A DNA stretch of 64,000 nucleotides from the NCBI RefSeq assembly GCF_000412675.1, contig NC_021505.1, positions 4,582,501 through 4,646,500 on the forward strand. The letters are read 5' to 3'. The stretch is from Pseudomonas putida NBRC 14164 (GTDB taxonomy: Bacteria; Pseudomonadota; Gammaproteobacteria; Pseudomonadales; Pseudomonadaceae). Below the pieces are notes generated by a model. That model ran no database searches and was not told where the DNA came from. It worked only from the letters and a program-made list of their open reading frames with translations. Shown here one piece after another: positions 42,352-49,984 of the stretch (within the stretch, counting starts at the first letter, position 1; each line of letters begins with the position of its first letter). Both the position numbers and the translations under genes were made by a program.

Positions 42352-42483
42352 CGGGCAGGCTTGAAGCATTGCTGCGTGCGTTAGGTGCAGAGGGATACCT
42401 GATCAACATCGCACGCGGCAAGCTGGTGGATGAGCCGGCGTTGATCGCGGCTGAAGCCGCTCCCACAGCGAAGAGGCTTGGGT
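42352..42483 (+). pseudogene. Remnant of a D-2-hydroxyacid dehydrogenase gene
   Basis: In one frame this stretch reads EALLRALGAEGYLINIARGK and continues LVDEPALIAA before a REP-like end and a stop. That matches the conserved NAD-domain signature of D-isomer 2-hydroxyacid dehydrogenases (LxNxARGxxVDExAL, with the catalytic Arg). No start codon, N-terminal half or remaining C-terminus is nearby, so it is a short fossil. Confidence 0.75.
42448..42476 (+). repeat. Degenerate single REP
   Basis: CGCGGCTGAAGCCGCTCCCA followed by CAGCGAAGAGG, a partial REP half that ends the dehydrogenase remnant. Confidence 0.55.
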
Positions 42484-42499
42484 AGGCAGCAAATGGTTA

Positions 42500-42862
42500 T
42501 CAGGCCACAGCCAGCTCTACTGCCTCCCCCTTCAACCGCACCGGCCACACTCGCAACCTCTGCCCGGCATCCTCCAGGCACTCCCCACTCAGCAGGCTGA
42601 AGTGCTGTTTGTAGAGCGGCGCTGCCACCACCAACTCACCTTGCACACTGCCCACCAGCCCGCGACCGATGATGTTGGCGCCGGAACGCGGGTCGCGGTT
42701 GTCCACCGCATACAGCGGCTGCGCCTGCCCCGGCAGGTAGAACAGCGCCACCTGAGCCCCGTCGAGCCATACCACGACCCCGGAATCGGCCACCAGATCT
42801 TGCGCCTGGCACACCGCCTGCCAGTTCTCACAGGTTTTCACAGCAGCATTGGACAGGTTCAT
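42500..42862 (-). CDS. nirD: Nitrite reductase small subunit NirD
   Basis: A 120-residue Rieske-like small subunit of assimilatory NADH-nitrite reductase. It contains the NirD pattern VVWLDGAQVALFYLPGQAQP and AVDNRDPRSGANIIGRGLVG, followed by VAAPLYKQHFSLLSGECLED. As usual for NirD, the Cys/His iron-sulphur ligands of true Rieske proteins are missing. The ATG overlaps the nirB stop (TGATG), so it is translationally coupled. It assists NirB in reducing nitrite to ammonium. Confidence 0.94.
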   Translation of the reverse strand: MNLSNAAVKTCENWQAVCQAQDLVADSGVVVWLDGAQVALFYLPGQAQPLYAVDNRDPRSGANIIGRGLVGSVQGELVVAAPLYKQHFSLLSGECLEDAGQRLRVWPVRLKGEAVELAVA

Positions 42863-45414
42863 CAGACAGCCTCCTCGACAGTAGGGATCAGGTGCAGCGG
42901 CGCCGCTGGCCGGCGTTGTTCGCGTTCACGCACGAAGTGCACGTCCGGGTCAGCGCGGCGATCGTTGACAAAGGTACGGAAGCGCTTGAGCTTCTCGGGG
43001 TCGTTGAGGGCGTTGGCCCATTCGCATTCATACTGGTCGACCACATGCTGCATCTGGCTTTCCAACTCGCTGGCGAGCCCCAGGCTATCGTCGATCACGA
43101 CCTGCTTCAGGTAGTCCAGGCCGCCTTCCAGGTTCTCGCGCCACACCGAGGTGCGCTGCAACTTGTCGGCCGTACGGATGTAGAACATCAGTACGCGGTC
43201 GATCAGGCGTACCAGGGTTTCGTCGTCCAGGTCGGTGGCGAACAGATCGGCATGCCGTGGGCGCATACCGCCGTTACCGCACACGTAGAGGTTCCAGCCC
43301 TTGTCGGTGGCGATCACGCCGATGTCCTTGCTCTGCGCCTCGGCACACTCGCGGGTGCAGCCAGACACCGCGAACTTGAGCTTGTGCGGGCTGCGCAGGC
43401 CCTTGTAGCGGTCTTCCAGGCGCAGGGCCATGGCGACGCTGTCCTGCACGCCGTAACGGCACCAGGTGCTGCCCACGCACGATTTCACCGTGCGGGTCGA
43501 CTTCCCGTAGGCGTGGCCGGTTTCGAAGCCGGCCTCGATCAGCTCGCCCCAGATCAGCGGCAGCTCGTGCAACTGGGCCCCGAACAGGTCGATGCGCTGG
43601 CCGCCAGTGATCTTGGTGTACAGGTCGTACTTCTTGGCCACCTGGCCGATGACGATGAGCTTGTCGGGGGTGATTTCACCACCCGGAATACGCGGCACCA
43701 CCGAGTAGGTGCCGTTCTTCTGCATGTTGGCCATGAAGGTGTCGTTGGTGTCCTGCAGCGGCACCAGCGCCGGGTCCATGATCGGCTGGTTCCAGCAGGA
43801 GGCGAGGATGTTGCCCACCGCCGGCTTGCAGATGTCACAGCCAACGTGGCCCTTGCCGTGGCGTGCGAGCAGCTCGCTGTAGGTGCGGATGCCCTCCACC
43901 CGCACTAGCCCGTAGAGCTCCTGGCGGGTGTAGGCGAAGTGCTCGCACAGGCTCTTGTCCACCGCTACGCCACGTGCGGTCAGTTCGTGCTCGAACACCT
44001 GCTTGAGCAAGGCCGCACAACCGCCGCAGCCGCTGCCGGCCTTGGTGCAGCCCTTGACCGCAGCAAGGTCGCTGCAACCGCTGTCGATGGCGTCGCACAC
44101 CGCGCCCTTGCTGACGTTGTGACACGAGCAGATGGTCGCGCTGTCGGGCAGCGCATCGGCGCCCAAGGCCGGTGCACCATTGCCTTGCGGCAGGATCAGC
44201 GCTGCCGGGTCGGCTGGCAGGGCGATGCCGTTCTGGGCGTATTGCAGCAGGGTGTCGTAGTAGCTGTTGTCGCCGACCAGCACTGCGCCCAGCACGTGCT
44301 TGCCGCTGGCGTCCACCACCAGCCGGCGGTAGGCGCTGTTGGCTTCGTCGATGAAGCGGTAGCTGCGTGAACCGGGGGTGGCGCCATGGGCATCACCAAT
44401 CGAGCCGACATCCACGCCCAGCAGCTTGAGCTTGGTCGACATGTCGGCGCCGGTAAACGCTACCGCCGCTTCCCCCATCAGCAAAGCCGCCAGGTTGCGC
44501 GCCATGCTGTAGCCTGGGGCGACCAGGCCGAACACGCTACCGTTCCACGAGGCGCACTCGCCGATGGCAAAGATGCGCGGGTCGCTGCTGCGGCAATGGT
44601 TGTCGATCACCACGCCACCGCGGGCGGCGATGTCCAGGCCGCAGCCACGGCCCAAGGCATCCTGCGGGCGGATACCGGCGGAGAACACGATCAGGTCGGT
44701 TTCCAGATGCTCGCCACCGTCGAAGTTCATGCGGTAGCGGTAGGCTTCACCGGCGCTGATCGACTGGGTGGCGCGCGACAGGTGCACGCCCACACCGAGC
44801 GCTTCAATCTGTGCCTTGAGCGCGGCACCGCCCTCGCTGTCCAGCTGAACCGGCATCAGCCGTGGGGCGAACTCCACCACGTGGGCTTCCAGGCCCAGCG
44901 ACTTGAGGGCGTTGGCTGCCTCCAGGCCGAGCAGGCCACCACCGACCACCACGCCACGGCGGGCACCGGCTGCGGCAGCGCGAATGGCATCGAGGTCGTC
45001 GAGGGTACGGTAGACCAGGCGGGCATTGCCGCTGGAACCTTCGATCGGCGGCACGAAGGGGTAGGAGCCCGTGGCCAGGACCAGCTGGTCGTAGCCGTAG
45101 CGCCCCTCGGCCGTGACTACTTCGCAGCGCTCACGGTCGATTTCCAGCACGGCCTCACCGAGGTGCAGGTGCACGCCGTTGGCGTTGTAGAAATCGTGCT
45201 CGCACAGGGCCAGGGTCTCGGCACAGCTGCCGCCGAAGTATTCGGACAGGTGCACGCGGTCGTAGGCGCGTTGGCGCTCTTCGCCGAACACCTGCACCTC
45301 GAAGCGCTGCAGGGCACCGCGGCTGACCAGTTGTTCGACGCAATGGTGGCCGACCATGCCGTTGCCGACGATGACCAGTCGCTCTCGTTGCCCGCTGCTC
45401 GCTGTTGCCTTCAT
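42862..45414 (-). CDS. nirB: Nitrite reductase large subunit NirB
   Basis: An 850-residue cytoplasmic siroheme enzyme. ATG 45412-45414 follows GAGGAT and gives MKATASSGQRERLVIVGNGM. Domains are: FAD/NAD(P)-binding (about 15-310; VGNGMVGHH, LATGSYPFVPP, GGLLGLEAANAL), a BFD-like [2Fe-2S] segment (about 425-470; CSCHNVSKGAV, CTKAGSGCGGC), ferredoxin-like half domains, and the siroheme/4Fe-4S site with Cys in SCVGSTWCRYG and VSGCTRECAEA. It reduces nitrite to ammonium with NADH. It follows nas on the same strand but has its own sigma54 promoter and attenuator leader. Confidence 0.96.
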   Translation of the reverse strand: MKATASSGQRERLVIVGNGMVGHHCVEQLVSRGALQRFEVQVFGEERQRAYDRVHLSEYFGGSCAETLALCEHDFYNANGVHLHLGEAVLEIDRERCEVVTAEGRYGYDQLVLATGSYPFVPPIEGSSGNARLVYRTLDDLDAIRAAAAGARRGVVVGGGLLGLEAANALKSLGLEAHVVEFAPRLMPVQLDSEGGAALKAQIEALGVGVHLSRATQSISAGEAYRYRMNFDGGEHLETDLIVFSAGIRPQDALGRGCGLDIAARGGVVIDNHCRSSDPRIFAIGECASWNGSVFGLVAPGYSMARNLAALLMGEAAVAFTGADMSTKLKLLGVDVGSIGDAHGATPGSRSYRFIDEANSAYRRLVVDASGKHVLGAVLVGDNSYYDTLLQYAQNGIALPADPAALILPQGNGAPALGADALPDSATICSCHNVSKGAVCDAIDSGCSDLAAVKGCTKAGSGCGGCAALLKQVFEHELTARGVAVDKSLCEHFAYTRQELYGLVRVEGIRTYSELLARHGKGHVGCDICKPAVGNILASCWNQPIMDPALVPLQDTNDTFMANMQKNGTYSVVPRIPGGEITPDKLIVIGQVAKKYDLYTKITGGQRIDLFGAQLHELPLIWGELIEAGFETGHAYGKSTRTVKSCVGSTWCRYGVQDSVAMALRLEDRYKGLRSPHKLKFAVSGCTRECAEAQSKDIGVIATDKGWNLYVCGNGGMRPRHADLFATDLDDETLVRLIDRVLMFYIRTADKLQRTSVWRENLEGGLDYLKQVVIDDSLGLASELESQMQHVVDQYECEWANALNDPEKLKRFRTFVNDRRADPDVHFVREREQRRPAAPLHLIPTVEEAV

Positions 45415-45430
45415 AAGCCGATCCTCGATC

Positions 45431-45465
45431 AAAAAAAAAGCGCCTGGAGCCGAAGCTCCAGGCGC
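45431..45465 (-). terminator. Leader terminator (attenuator) of nirBD
   Basis: Stem GCGCCTGGAGC / GCTCCAGGCGC with a UUCG-type tetraloop in the RNA, followed by nine U, ending only 17 bp before the nirB start codon. A terminator in this place means nirBD needs antitermination. Confidence 0.9.
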
Positions 45466-45499
45466 CTTTGCCTGTATTCATCACGGTGTGCCCCCGGGT

Positions 45500-45515
45500 T
45501 GATCGCCGTTGATCA
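45500..45515 (-). promoter_or_regulatory. ANTAR-type hexaloop hairpin in the nirB leader
   Basis: RNA stem TGATC / GATCA with hexaloop AACGGC, which has A at position 1 and G at position 4 as required by ANTAR antiterminators such as NasT/NasR. An outer GCCCC/GGGGC stem encloses it. It lies 35 bp upstream of the terminator hairpin. A second hexaloop was not convincingly found. Confidence 0.65.
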
Positions 45516-45540
45516 GTGGGGCTTGTTGTATTGGAGGTAA

Positions 45541-45557
45541 AGCAGGGACTGTGCCAA
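45541..45557 (-). promoter_or_regulatory. Sigma54 promoter of nirBD
   Basis: On the minus strand TTGGCAC-AGTCC-CTGCT: GG and GC are exactly 10 bases apart, matching TGGCAC-N5-TTGCW. The start of transcription should lie near 45529, giving a leader of about 115 nt that contains the ANTAR-type hairpin and the terminator. Confidence 0.8.
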
Positions 45558-45570
45558 TCCTTTTTCCTGT

Positions 45571-45671
45571 GCTGGCCCTATCGCCGGCAAGCCAGCTCCC
45601 ACAAGGGCCGCCACAGGTTTCGAGGTTTGTAAGATACCTGTGGGAGCTGGCTTGCCGGCGATAGGGCCAGC
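45571..45671. repeat. REP pair (BIME), GCCGGC class, between NtrC site and promoter
   Basis: Arms GCTGGCCCTATCGCCGGCAA and its exact complement at the right end; about 35 bp lie between the inner arms. It occupies the DNA between the NtrC site at 45680 and the sigma54 promoter at 45557. Confidence 0.92.
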
Positions 45672-45679
45672 ACAGCAAT

Positions 45680-45696
45680 TGCACATTCCAAGTGCA
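45680..45696. promoter_or_regulatory. NtrC binding site upstream of nirBD
   Basis: TGCACATTCCAAGTGCA: TGCAC-N7-GTGCA, a perfect dyad matching the NtrC consensus. It is about 125 bp upstream of the -24 element, a typical enhancer distance. Confidence 0.75.
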
Positions 45697-45718
45697 TCAC
45701 TCCCCATCCCGGTGCACT

Positions 45719-48700
45719 TCAGTACACATCCCGCAGATAACGTTTGCCCTTGCTCAAACCTTCCACATAGGCAGCCGCCTGCGCCGCACCCATCCCGCCA
45801 TGCTCAGCCACAATCGCCCGCAACGCCGCATCCACATCCTTGGCCATGCGCTGCGCATCCCCACACACATAGAAATACGCCCCCGCTTCCAGCCACTGCC
45901 ACAGCTGCGCGCCCTGCTCCAGCATCCGCTGCTGCACATAGATCTTCTCGGCCTGGTCGCGGGAAAACGCTGTATTCAGACGCAGGTGGCCGCTTGCCTG
46001 CCAGGCCTGTAGCTGCTCCCGGTAATAGAAGTCGGTAGCGGCGCACTGTTCGCCAAAGAACAGCCAGTTGCCCCCTTTCGCCCCCCGCGCCTCCCGCTCT
46101 TCGAGGAACGCCCGGAACGGCGCAATGCCGGTACCGGGGCCGACCATGATCATCGGCACGCTGTCGTCCGCAGGCAACCGGAAGTGCCTGGACGCCTGCG
46201 GGAAAATTGCCACCTTCAACGCTTGGGCGCGGTCGGCGAGGAAGGCCGAGCATACGCCCTTGCGCTCGCCATAACGCACGGTGGAGACGGTCAGGTGTAC
46301 CTGGCCGGGATGCGCTAACGGGCTGGAGCTGATCGAGTACAGACGCGGCTGCAAAGGCTTGAGCAGTTCAAGCCAGCTGGCCAGCGGTAGCTGCTGGGGA
46401 AAGGCCCGCAGCACATCGACCAGTTGCCGGCCCCACAGCCAGTCCTGCAGTTCGGCCTTGCACTCGGGCTGCAGTAGACGTTGCAGGCCCGGGGCGCTGC
46501 CCGCGAAGGCTTGCAGTTGCTGCGTGGTGACCTTGGCGATTTCCAGGTGCGCGTGCAGGGCTTCGGCCAGTGGCATGGCAGGTTGGCCCTTCAGCTCGAC
46601 CATGGCCTGGCCATCAAGCTGCATCAGCGCCAGCAGTTCGTCGACCAGCGCCGGGCAATTGCGCGGCCACACGCCCAAGGCATCACCGGCGGCATAGCTG
46701 AAGCCGCTACCGCTCAGGTCGAACACCAGTTGCCGTGTTTCCTTGCTGGCACCGGGGCCGTTGAGCAGGTGGTTTTCCAGCAAGGTGGCGGGCCAGGGTT
46801 GTTGTTTGCTCCAGCCCGCCATGGGTGCAGGTTCATTCGCCGGTGGTGGCGCAGCGGCCCTGCCCAGCAAGGGCAGCAACGCGTCAAGCCAGCCTGCGAA
46901 CGCTTCGTCAAAGTCTGGCTCGCAGTCCACCCGTTGCAACAGGCGCCGGCCACCCAGTTCGGTCAGACGCTGGTCCAGCTTGCGGCCAAAGCCGCAGAAC
47001 TGATCGTAACTGGAGTCGCCCAAGGCCAGCACTGCATAGGGCAGTTCGGCGCAGCAGGCGCCCTCCTCGCCCTGCAAGGCGTGCCAGAACGCCGCTGCGC
47101 TGTCGGGCGCATCGCCATCGCCAAAGGTGCTGGCGATCAATACCACGCTGGCGGCGCCCTGCAGCTGGCTCGGGCTGACCGCCTCCATGCAACTGAGCTG
47201 CACATCCAGGCCGGCACCGCGCAGGCGTTCGGCACAGCGCTCGGCCAGCTGCTCGCCGTTGCCGGTCTGCGAGGCCCACAGCACCTGATGCCGTGGCGCC
47301 GCCAACGCCGCAACGGGCAGTGCCGCAGGCTGGGCGAACAGCCCGGCCAGCAAGCCGTCGATAAACAGCCGGTGGTTGGCCGCCAATGGCGCACTGGCCG
47401 GCAGGCTGGGCACGCGCTCGGCGCGGGCCTGGTTCAGGCCCAGCAGGAAACCTTGCAGGTAATGGCGCTCTTCTTCTGCCAGCACCGGGGCTGGCAAGGT
47501 GTCCAGGCCAAGCAGACGGGACAGGGTGGCAGTGGGCATGCGGGCTGGCTCCGAAATGGCAGCGTTCAGGTCAAGGGCGTGGATACGCGCGCCTGCGACC
47601 CGTTGCAGGGCCACGGCGCAGTGTTTGAAAGCGGGTTGCAGCGACAGCGGGTCGACGGCATCGCAGGTCACGGCATTGATTGCCAGTTGCTCGCCGACCA
47701 GGTCGTTCCAGTGGAACGGCGCAAAGCAGTTGCCTGGCATGACCCGGTCGCTGATTCGCGCCGGCAGTACGGCTTGACCGCGCCGTGAGCGGACGGCCAC
47801 CTGATCCTTTTCAGCGATGCCAAGCCGTACGGCGTCGTCTGGGTGAACCTCGACGAAGGGGCCAGGCTCCAGCTTGTTCAGCGCCGGCACCTTGCCGGTC
47901 TTGGTCAGGGTGTGCCACTGATGCTGCACGCGGCCGGTGTTCAGCACCATGGGGTAGTCGTCATCCGGCAACTCCGGTGCCGGCAACCAGGGCCGGGCGA
48001 AGAAGCGGGCCTTGCCGCTGGAGGTGGGGAACGCCAGCGCCGGGCAATCGCCCTGGGCATCGTGCAGCAGCGCCTGGCTGCTGCCGTCGTTCAGGTAGCG
48101 TAATGGGCTGCGATCGCTGCCATGGCCTGGCGCACAAGGCCACTGGCGTGGTTGCTGACGCAGCTCGGCGTAACCGATGCCGCGCAGGTCGTAGCCGGTG
48201 GCGGGGTTATGGAAGCGGCGGATTTCTTCATATACCGCTTCGGCATCGGGGTAGTCGAAGGCTTCGGCGTAGCCCATGGCGCAGGCCACCCGGGCGATGA
48301 TCTGCCAGTCGGGCAGACTCTGCCCTGGCGGCTCTACGGCGCGCGGCATCAGGGTGAGGTTGCGTTCGCTGTTGATCATCACGCCCTCGCCTTCGGCCCA
48401 CAGCGCGGCCGGCAGCAGGATGTCGGCGTAGCGGTTGGTTTCGGTGTCGAGGAAGGCATCCTGGGTAATCACCAATTCGGCCTGGCACAGTCCATCGATC
48501 ACCTGCTGGCGGTTGGCAACGCTGGCTACCGGGTTGCTGCAGATGATCCAGCACGCTTTTACTTCACCCGCGTTCATCTGCTCGAACAGTGCCACCGTAC
48601 CCTCGCCGCCTTCGCTGCGCAGGCTGCCGGGTGGCAGTTGCCACTGCTGCTCGACAAATGCGCGATCGCCTTCCACCAACGCCGAGCGCTGGCCTGGCAG

Positions 48701-49744
48701 GCCGGGGCCCATGTAGCCCATCTCACGGCCGCCCATGGCATTGGGCTGGCCGGTCAGCGAAAACGGCCCGCTACCGGGGCGGCAGATGGCGCCCGTGGCC
48801 AGGTGCAGGTTGCAGATGGCGTTGCTGTGCCAGGTACCGTGAATGCTCTGGTTCAGGCCCATGGTCCAGCAGCTCATCCAGTCGTTGGCGGTGCCGATCC
48901 ATTCGGCGGCCTTGAGGATGTCGGCCTCGGCCAGCCCGGTGATGGCGGCTACGCGCTCGGGGGTGTAGTCATCGAGGAAGGCGGGTAGTTCGTCCCAGCC
49001 TTCGGTGTGGAGGGCGATGAAGTCGGGGTTGGTGTGGCCATTGCGGTGTAGCAGATACAACAAGCCGTTGAGCAAGGCCATGTCACTGCCGGGGCGTACT
49101 TGCAGAAACAGGTCGGCCTTGTCGGCGGTGGCACTGCGCCGTGGGTCGACGACGATCAGCTTCGCGCCGGCCTTGACCCGATCGAGCAGGCGCAGGAACA
49201 GGATGGGGTGGCAGTCAGCCATGTTGGCGCCGATCACCAGGAACACGTCGGCGTGCTCGAAATCCTGGTAGCTGCCAGGCGGGCCGTCAGCGCCGAGCGA
49301 CAGCTTGTAGCCGCTGCCGGCGCTGGCCATGCACAGGCGCGAGTTGGACTCGATGTGGCGGGTGCGGATAAAGCCTTTGGCCAGCTTGTTGGCCAGGTAC
49401 TGCGCCTCCAGCGACATCTGCCCCGACACGTACAGCGCCACGGCGTCGGGGCCGTGCTGGTCGATGATGCCGCGCAGGCGTTTGCCGGCGTCGGCGATCG
49501 CCTGGTCCATGCCGGTGCGCGCCGGTTGCTGGTTGCGCTGCTGGCGCACATAGGCGTCTTCCAGGCGGCCGACGGCGGTCAGCGGCACGTGCGCAGTGAG
49601 GCCTTTGGTGCACAGCCGGCCGAAGTTGCTGGGGTGCTGCTTGTCGCCGCTGACCTTGACGACCTTGCCATCGGCAACGCTCATGACGATGCCGCAGCCA
49701 ACGCCGCAGTAGGGGCAGACGCTGCGTACTTCGCTGTTGGCCAT
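45719..49744 (-). CDS. nasA: Assimilatory nitrate reductase fused to a CysJ-like flavoprotein
   Basis: A 1341-residue fusion. The N-terminal part (about 1-800) is a molybdopterin bis-MGD nitrate reductase with 4Fe-4S ligands Cys10, Cys13, Cys17 and Cys45 (CPYCGVGC, RLCTKG) and the MoCo-binding MGGREMGYMGPGLPGQ and LNTGRVQHQWHTLTKTGKVP segments. From about 815 a flavodoxin domain follows (QVLWASQTGNGEQLAERCAE), then an FAD-binding ferredoxin-reductase module (RLYSISSSP, about 1165) and an NADPH-binding end (MIMVGPGTGIAPFRAFLEER, YVCGDAQRMAKDVD). Thus electrons can pass NADPH-FAD-FMN-FeS-Mo in one polypeptide. Start ATG 49742-49744 has AGGAG about 8 bp upstream. Confidence 0.94.
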   Translation of the reverse strand: MANSEVRSVCPYCGVGCGIVMSVADGKVVKVSGDKQHPSNFGRLCTKGLTAHVPLTAVGRLEDAYVRQQRNQQPARTGMDQAIADAGKRLRGIIDQHGPDAVALYVSGQMSLEAQYLANKLAKGFIRTRHIESNSRLCMASAGSGYKLSLGADGPPGSYQDFEHADVFLVIGANMADCHPILFLRLLDRVKAGAKLIVVDPRRSATADKADLFLQVRPGSDMALLNGLLYLLHRNGHTNPDFIALHTEGWDELPAFLDDYTPERVAAITGLAEADILKAAEWIGTANDWMSCWTMGLNQSIHGTWHSNAICNLHLATGAICRPGSGPFSLTGQPNAMGGREMGYMGPGLPGQRSALVEGDRAFVEQQWQLPPGSLRSEGGEGTVALFEQMNAGEVKACWIICSNPVASVANRQQVIDGLCQAELVITQDAFLDTETNRYADILLPAALWAEGEGVMINSERNLTLMPRAVEPPGQSLPDWQIIARVACAMGYAEAFDYPDAEAVYEEIRRFHNPATGYDLRGIGYAELRQQPRQWPCAPGHGSDRSPLRYLNDGSSQALLHDAQGDCPALAFPTSSGKARFFARPWLPAPELPDDDYPMVLNTGRVQHQWHTLTKTGKVPALNKLEPGPFVEVHPDDAVRLGIAEKDQVAVRSRRGQAVLPARISDRVMPGNCFAPFHWNDLVGEQLAINAVTCDAVDPLSLQPAFKHCAVALQRVAGARIHALDLNAAISEPARMPTATLSRLLGLDTLPAPVLAEEERHYLQGFLLGLNQARAERVPSLPASAPLAANHRLFIDGLLAGLFAQPAALPVAALAAPRHQVLWASQTGNGEQLAERCAERLRGAGLDVQLSCMEAVSPSQLQGAASVVLIASTFGDGDAPDSAAAFWHALQGEEGACCAELPYAVLALGDSSYDQFCGFGRKLDQRLTELGGRRLLQRVDCEPDFDEAFAGWLDALLPLLGRAAAPPPANEPAPMAGWSKQQPWPATLLENHLLNGPGASKETRQLVFDLSGSGFSYAAGDALGVWPRNCPALVDELLALMQLDGQAMVELKGQPAMPLAEALHAHLEIAKVTTQQLQAFAGSAPGLQRLLQPECKAELQDWLWGRQLVDVLRAFPQQLPLASWLELLKPLQPRLYSISSSPLAHPGQVHLTVSTVRYGERKGVCSAFLADRAQALKVAIFPQASRHFRLPADDSVPMIMVGPGTGIAPFRAFLEEREARGAKGGNWLFFGEQCAATDFYYREQLQAWQASGHLRLNTAFSRDQAEKIYVQQRMLEQGAQLWQWLEAGAYFYVCGDAQRMAKDVDAALRAIVAEHGGMGAAQAAAYVEGLSKGKRYLRDVY

Positions 49745-49767
49745 GGGCGGGCTCCTGTGGGAAACGC

Positions 49768-49823
49768 AAAAAGGCGCCGGCTGCCCCGGCTTGCTGAAGC
49801 AAGCGGGGCAACACGGCGCCTTT
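49768..49823 (-). terminator. Leader terminator (attenuator) of nas
   Basis: Long hairpin with outer arms GGCGCC at 49815-49820 and 49773-49778 and inner arms GCCCCG-CTTGC / GCAAG-CGGGGC, followed by TTTTT in the RNA. It lies in the leader, 24 bp before the nas start codon. Confidence 0.88.
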
Positions 49824-49838
49824 GTCGTGAAGTTTTGT

Positions 49839-49860
49839 GGGCTGTCGACGTTGATAGCCC
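49839..49860 (-). promoter_or_regulatory. ANTAR-type hexaloop hairpin in the nas leader
   Basis: RNA arms GGGCTATC / GACAGCCC with one mismatch enclose hexaloop AACGTC (A1, G4). The loop starts with the same AACG as in the nirB leader. It lies 16 bp upstream of the terminator hairpin. Confidence 0.68.
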
Positions 49861-49876
49861 GGGATGAAGGTAGATC

Positions 49877-49892
49877 AGCAATTTATGGGCCA
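49877..49892 (-). promoter_or_regulatory. Sigma54 promoter of nas
   Basis: Minus strand TGGCCC-ATAAA-TTGCT: GG-N10-GC spacing and a good match to TGGCAC-N5-TTGCW. Expected transcription start is near 49865, giving a leader of about 120 nt. Confidence 0.75.
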
Positions 49893-49898
49893 GCTATA

Positions 49899-49972
49899 CC
49901 GGCCCTTTCGCGGGCACGCCCGCTCCCACAGGGCTATCGCAAGGCCTGAGGGGCGTGCCGTGCCTGTGGGAG
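49899..49972. repeat. REP pair cut by the IS110-family insertion (left part)
   Basis: CCTTTCGCGGGCACGCCCGC is one REP copy; the facing copy begins CCTGTGGGAG and is interrupted at 49972. Its missing remainder, CGGGCGTGCCCGCGAAGAGG, is found at 51145, on the other side of the IS. Confidence 0.9.
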
Positions 49973-49984
49973 ATTCTATGGTTT

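Noticed and set aside
44386..45540. Open frame on the plus strand opposite nirB
   Set aside because: NirB motifs occupy the other strand throughout; the frame also crosses the nirB leader terminator.
45713..45729. Second NtrC site near the nas stop
   Set aside because: Only one half-site (TGCAC) matches; the other half does not.
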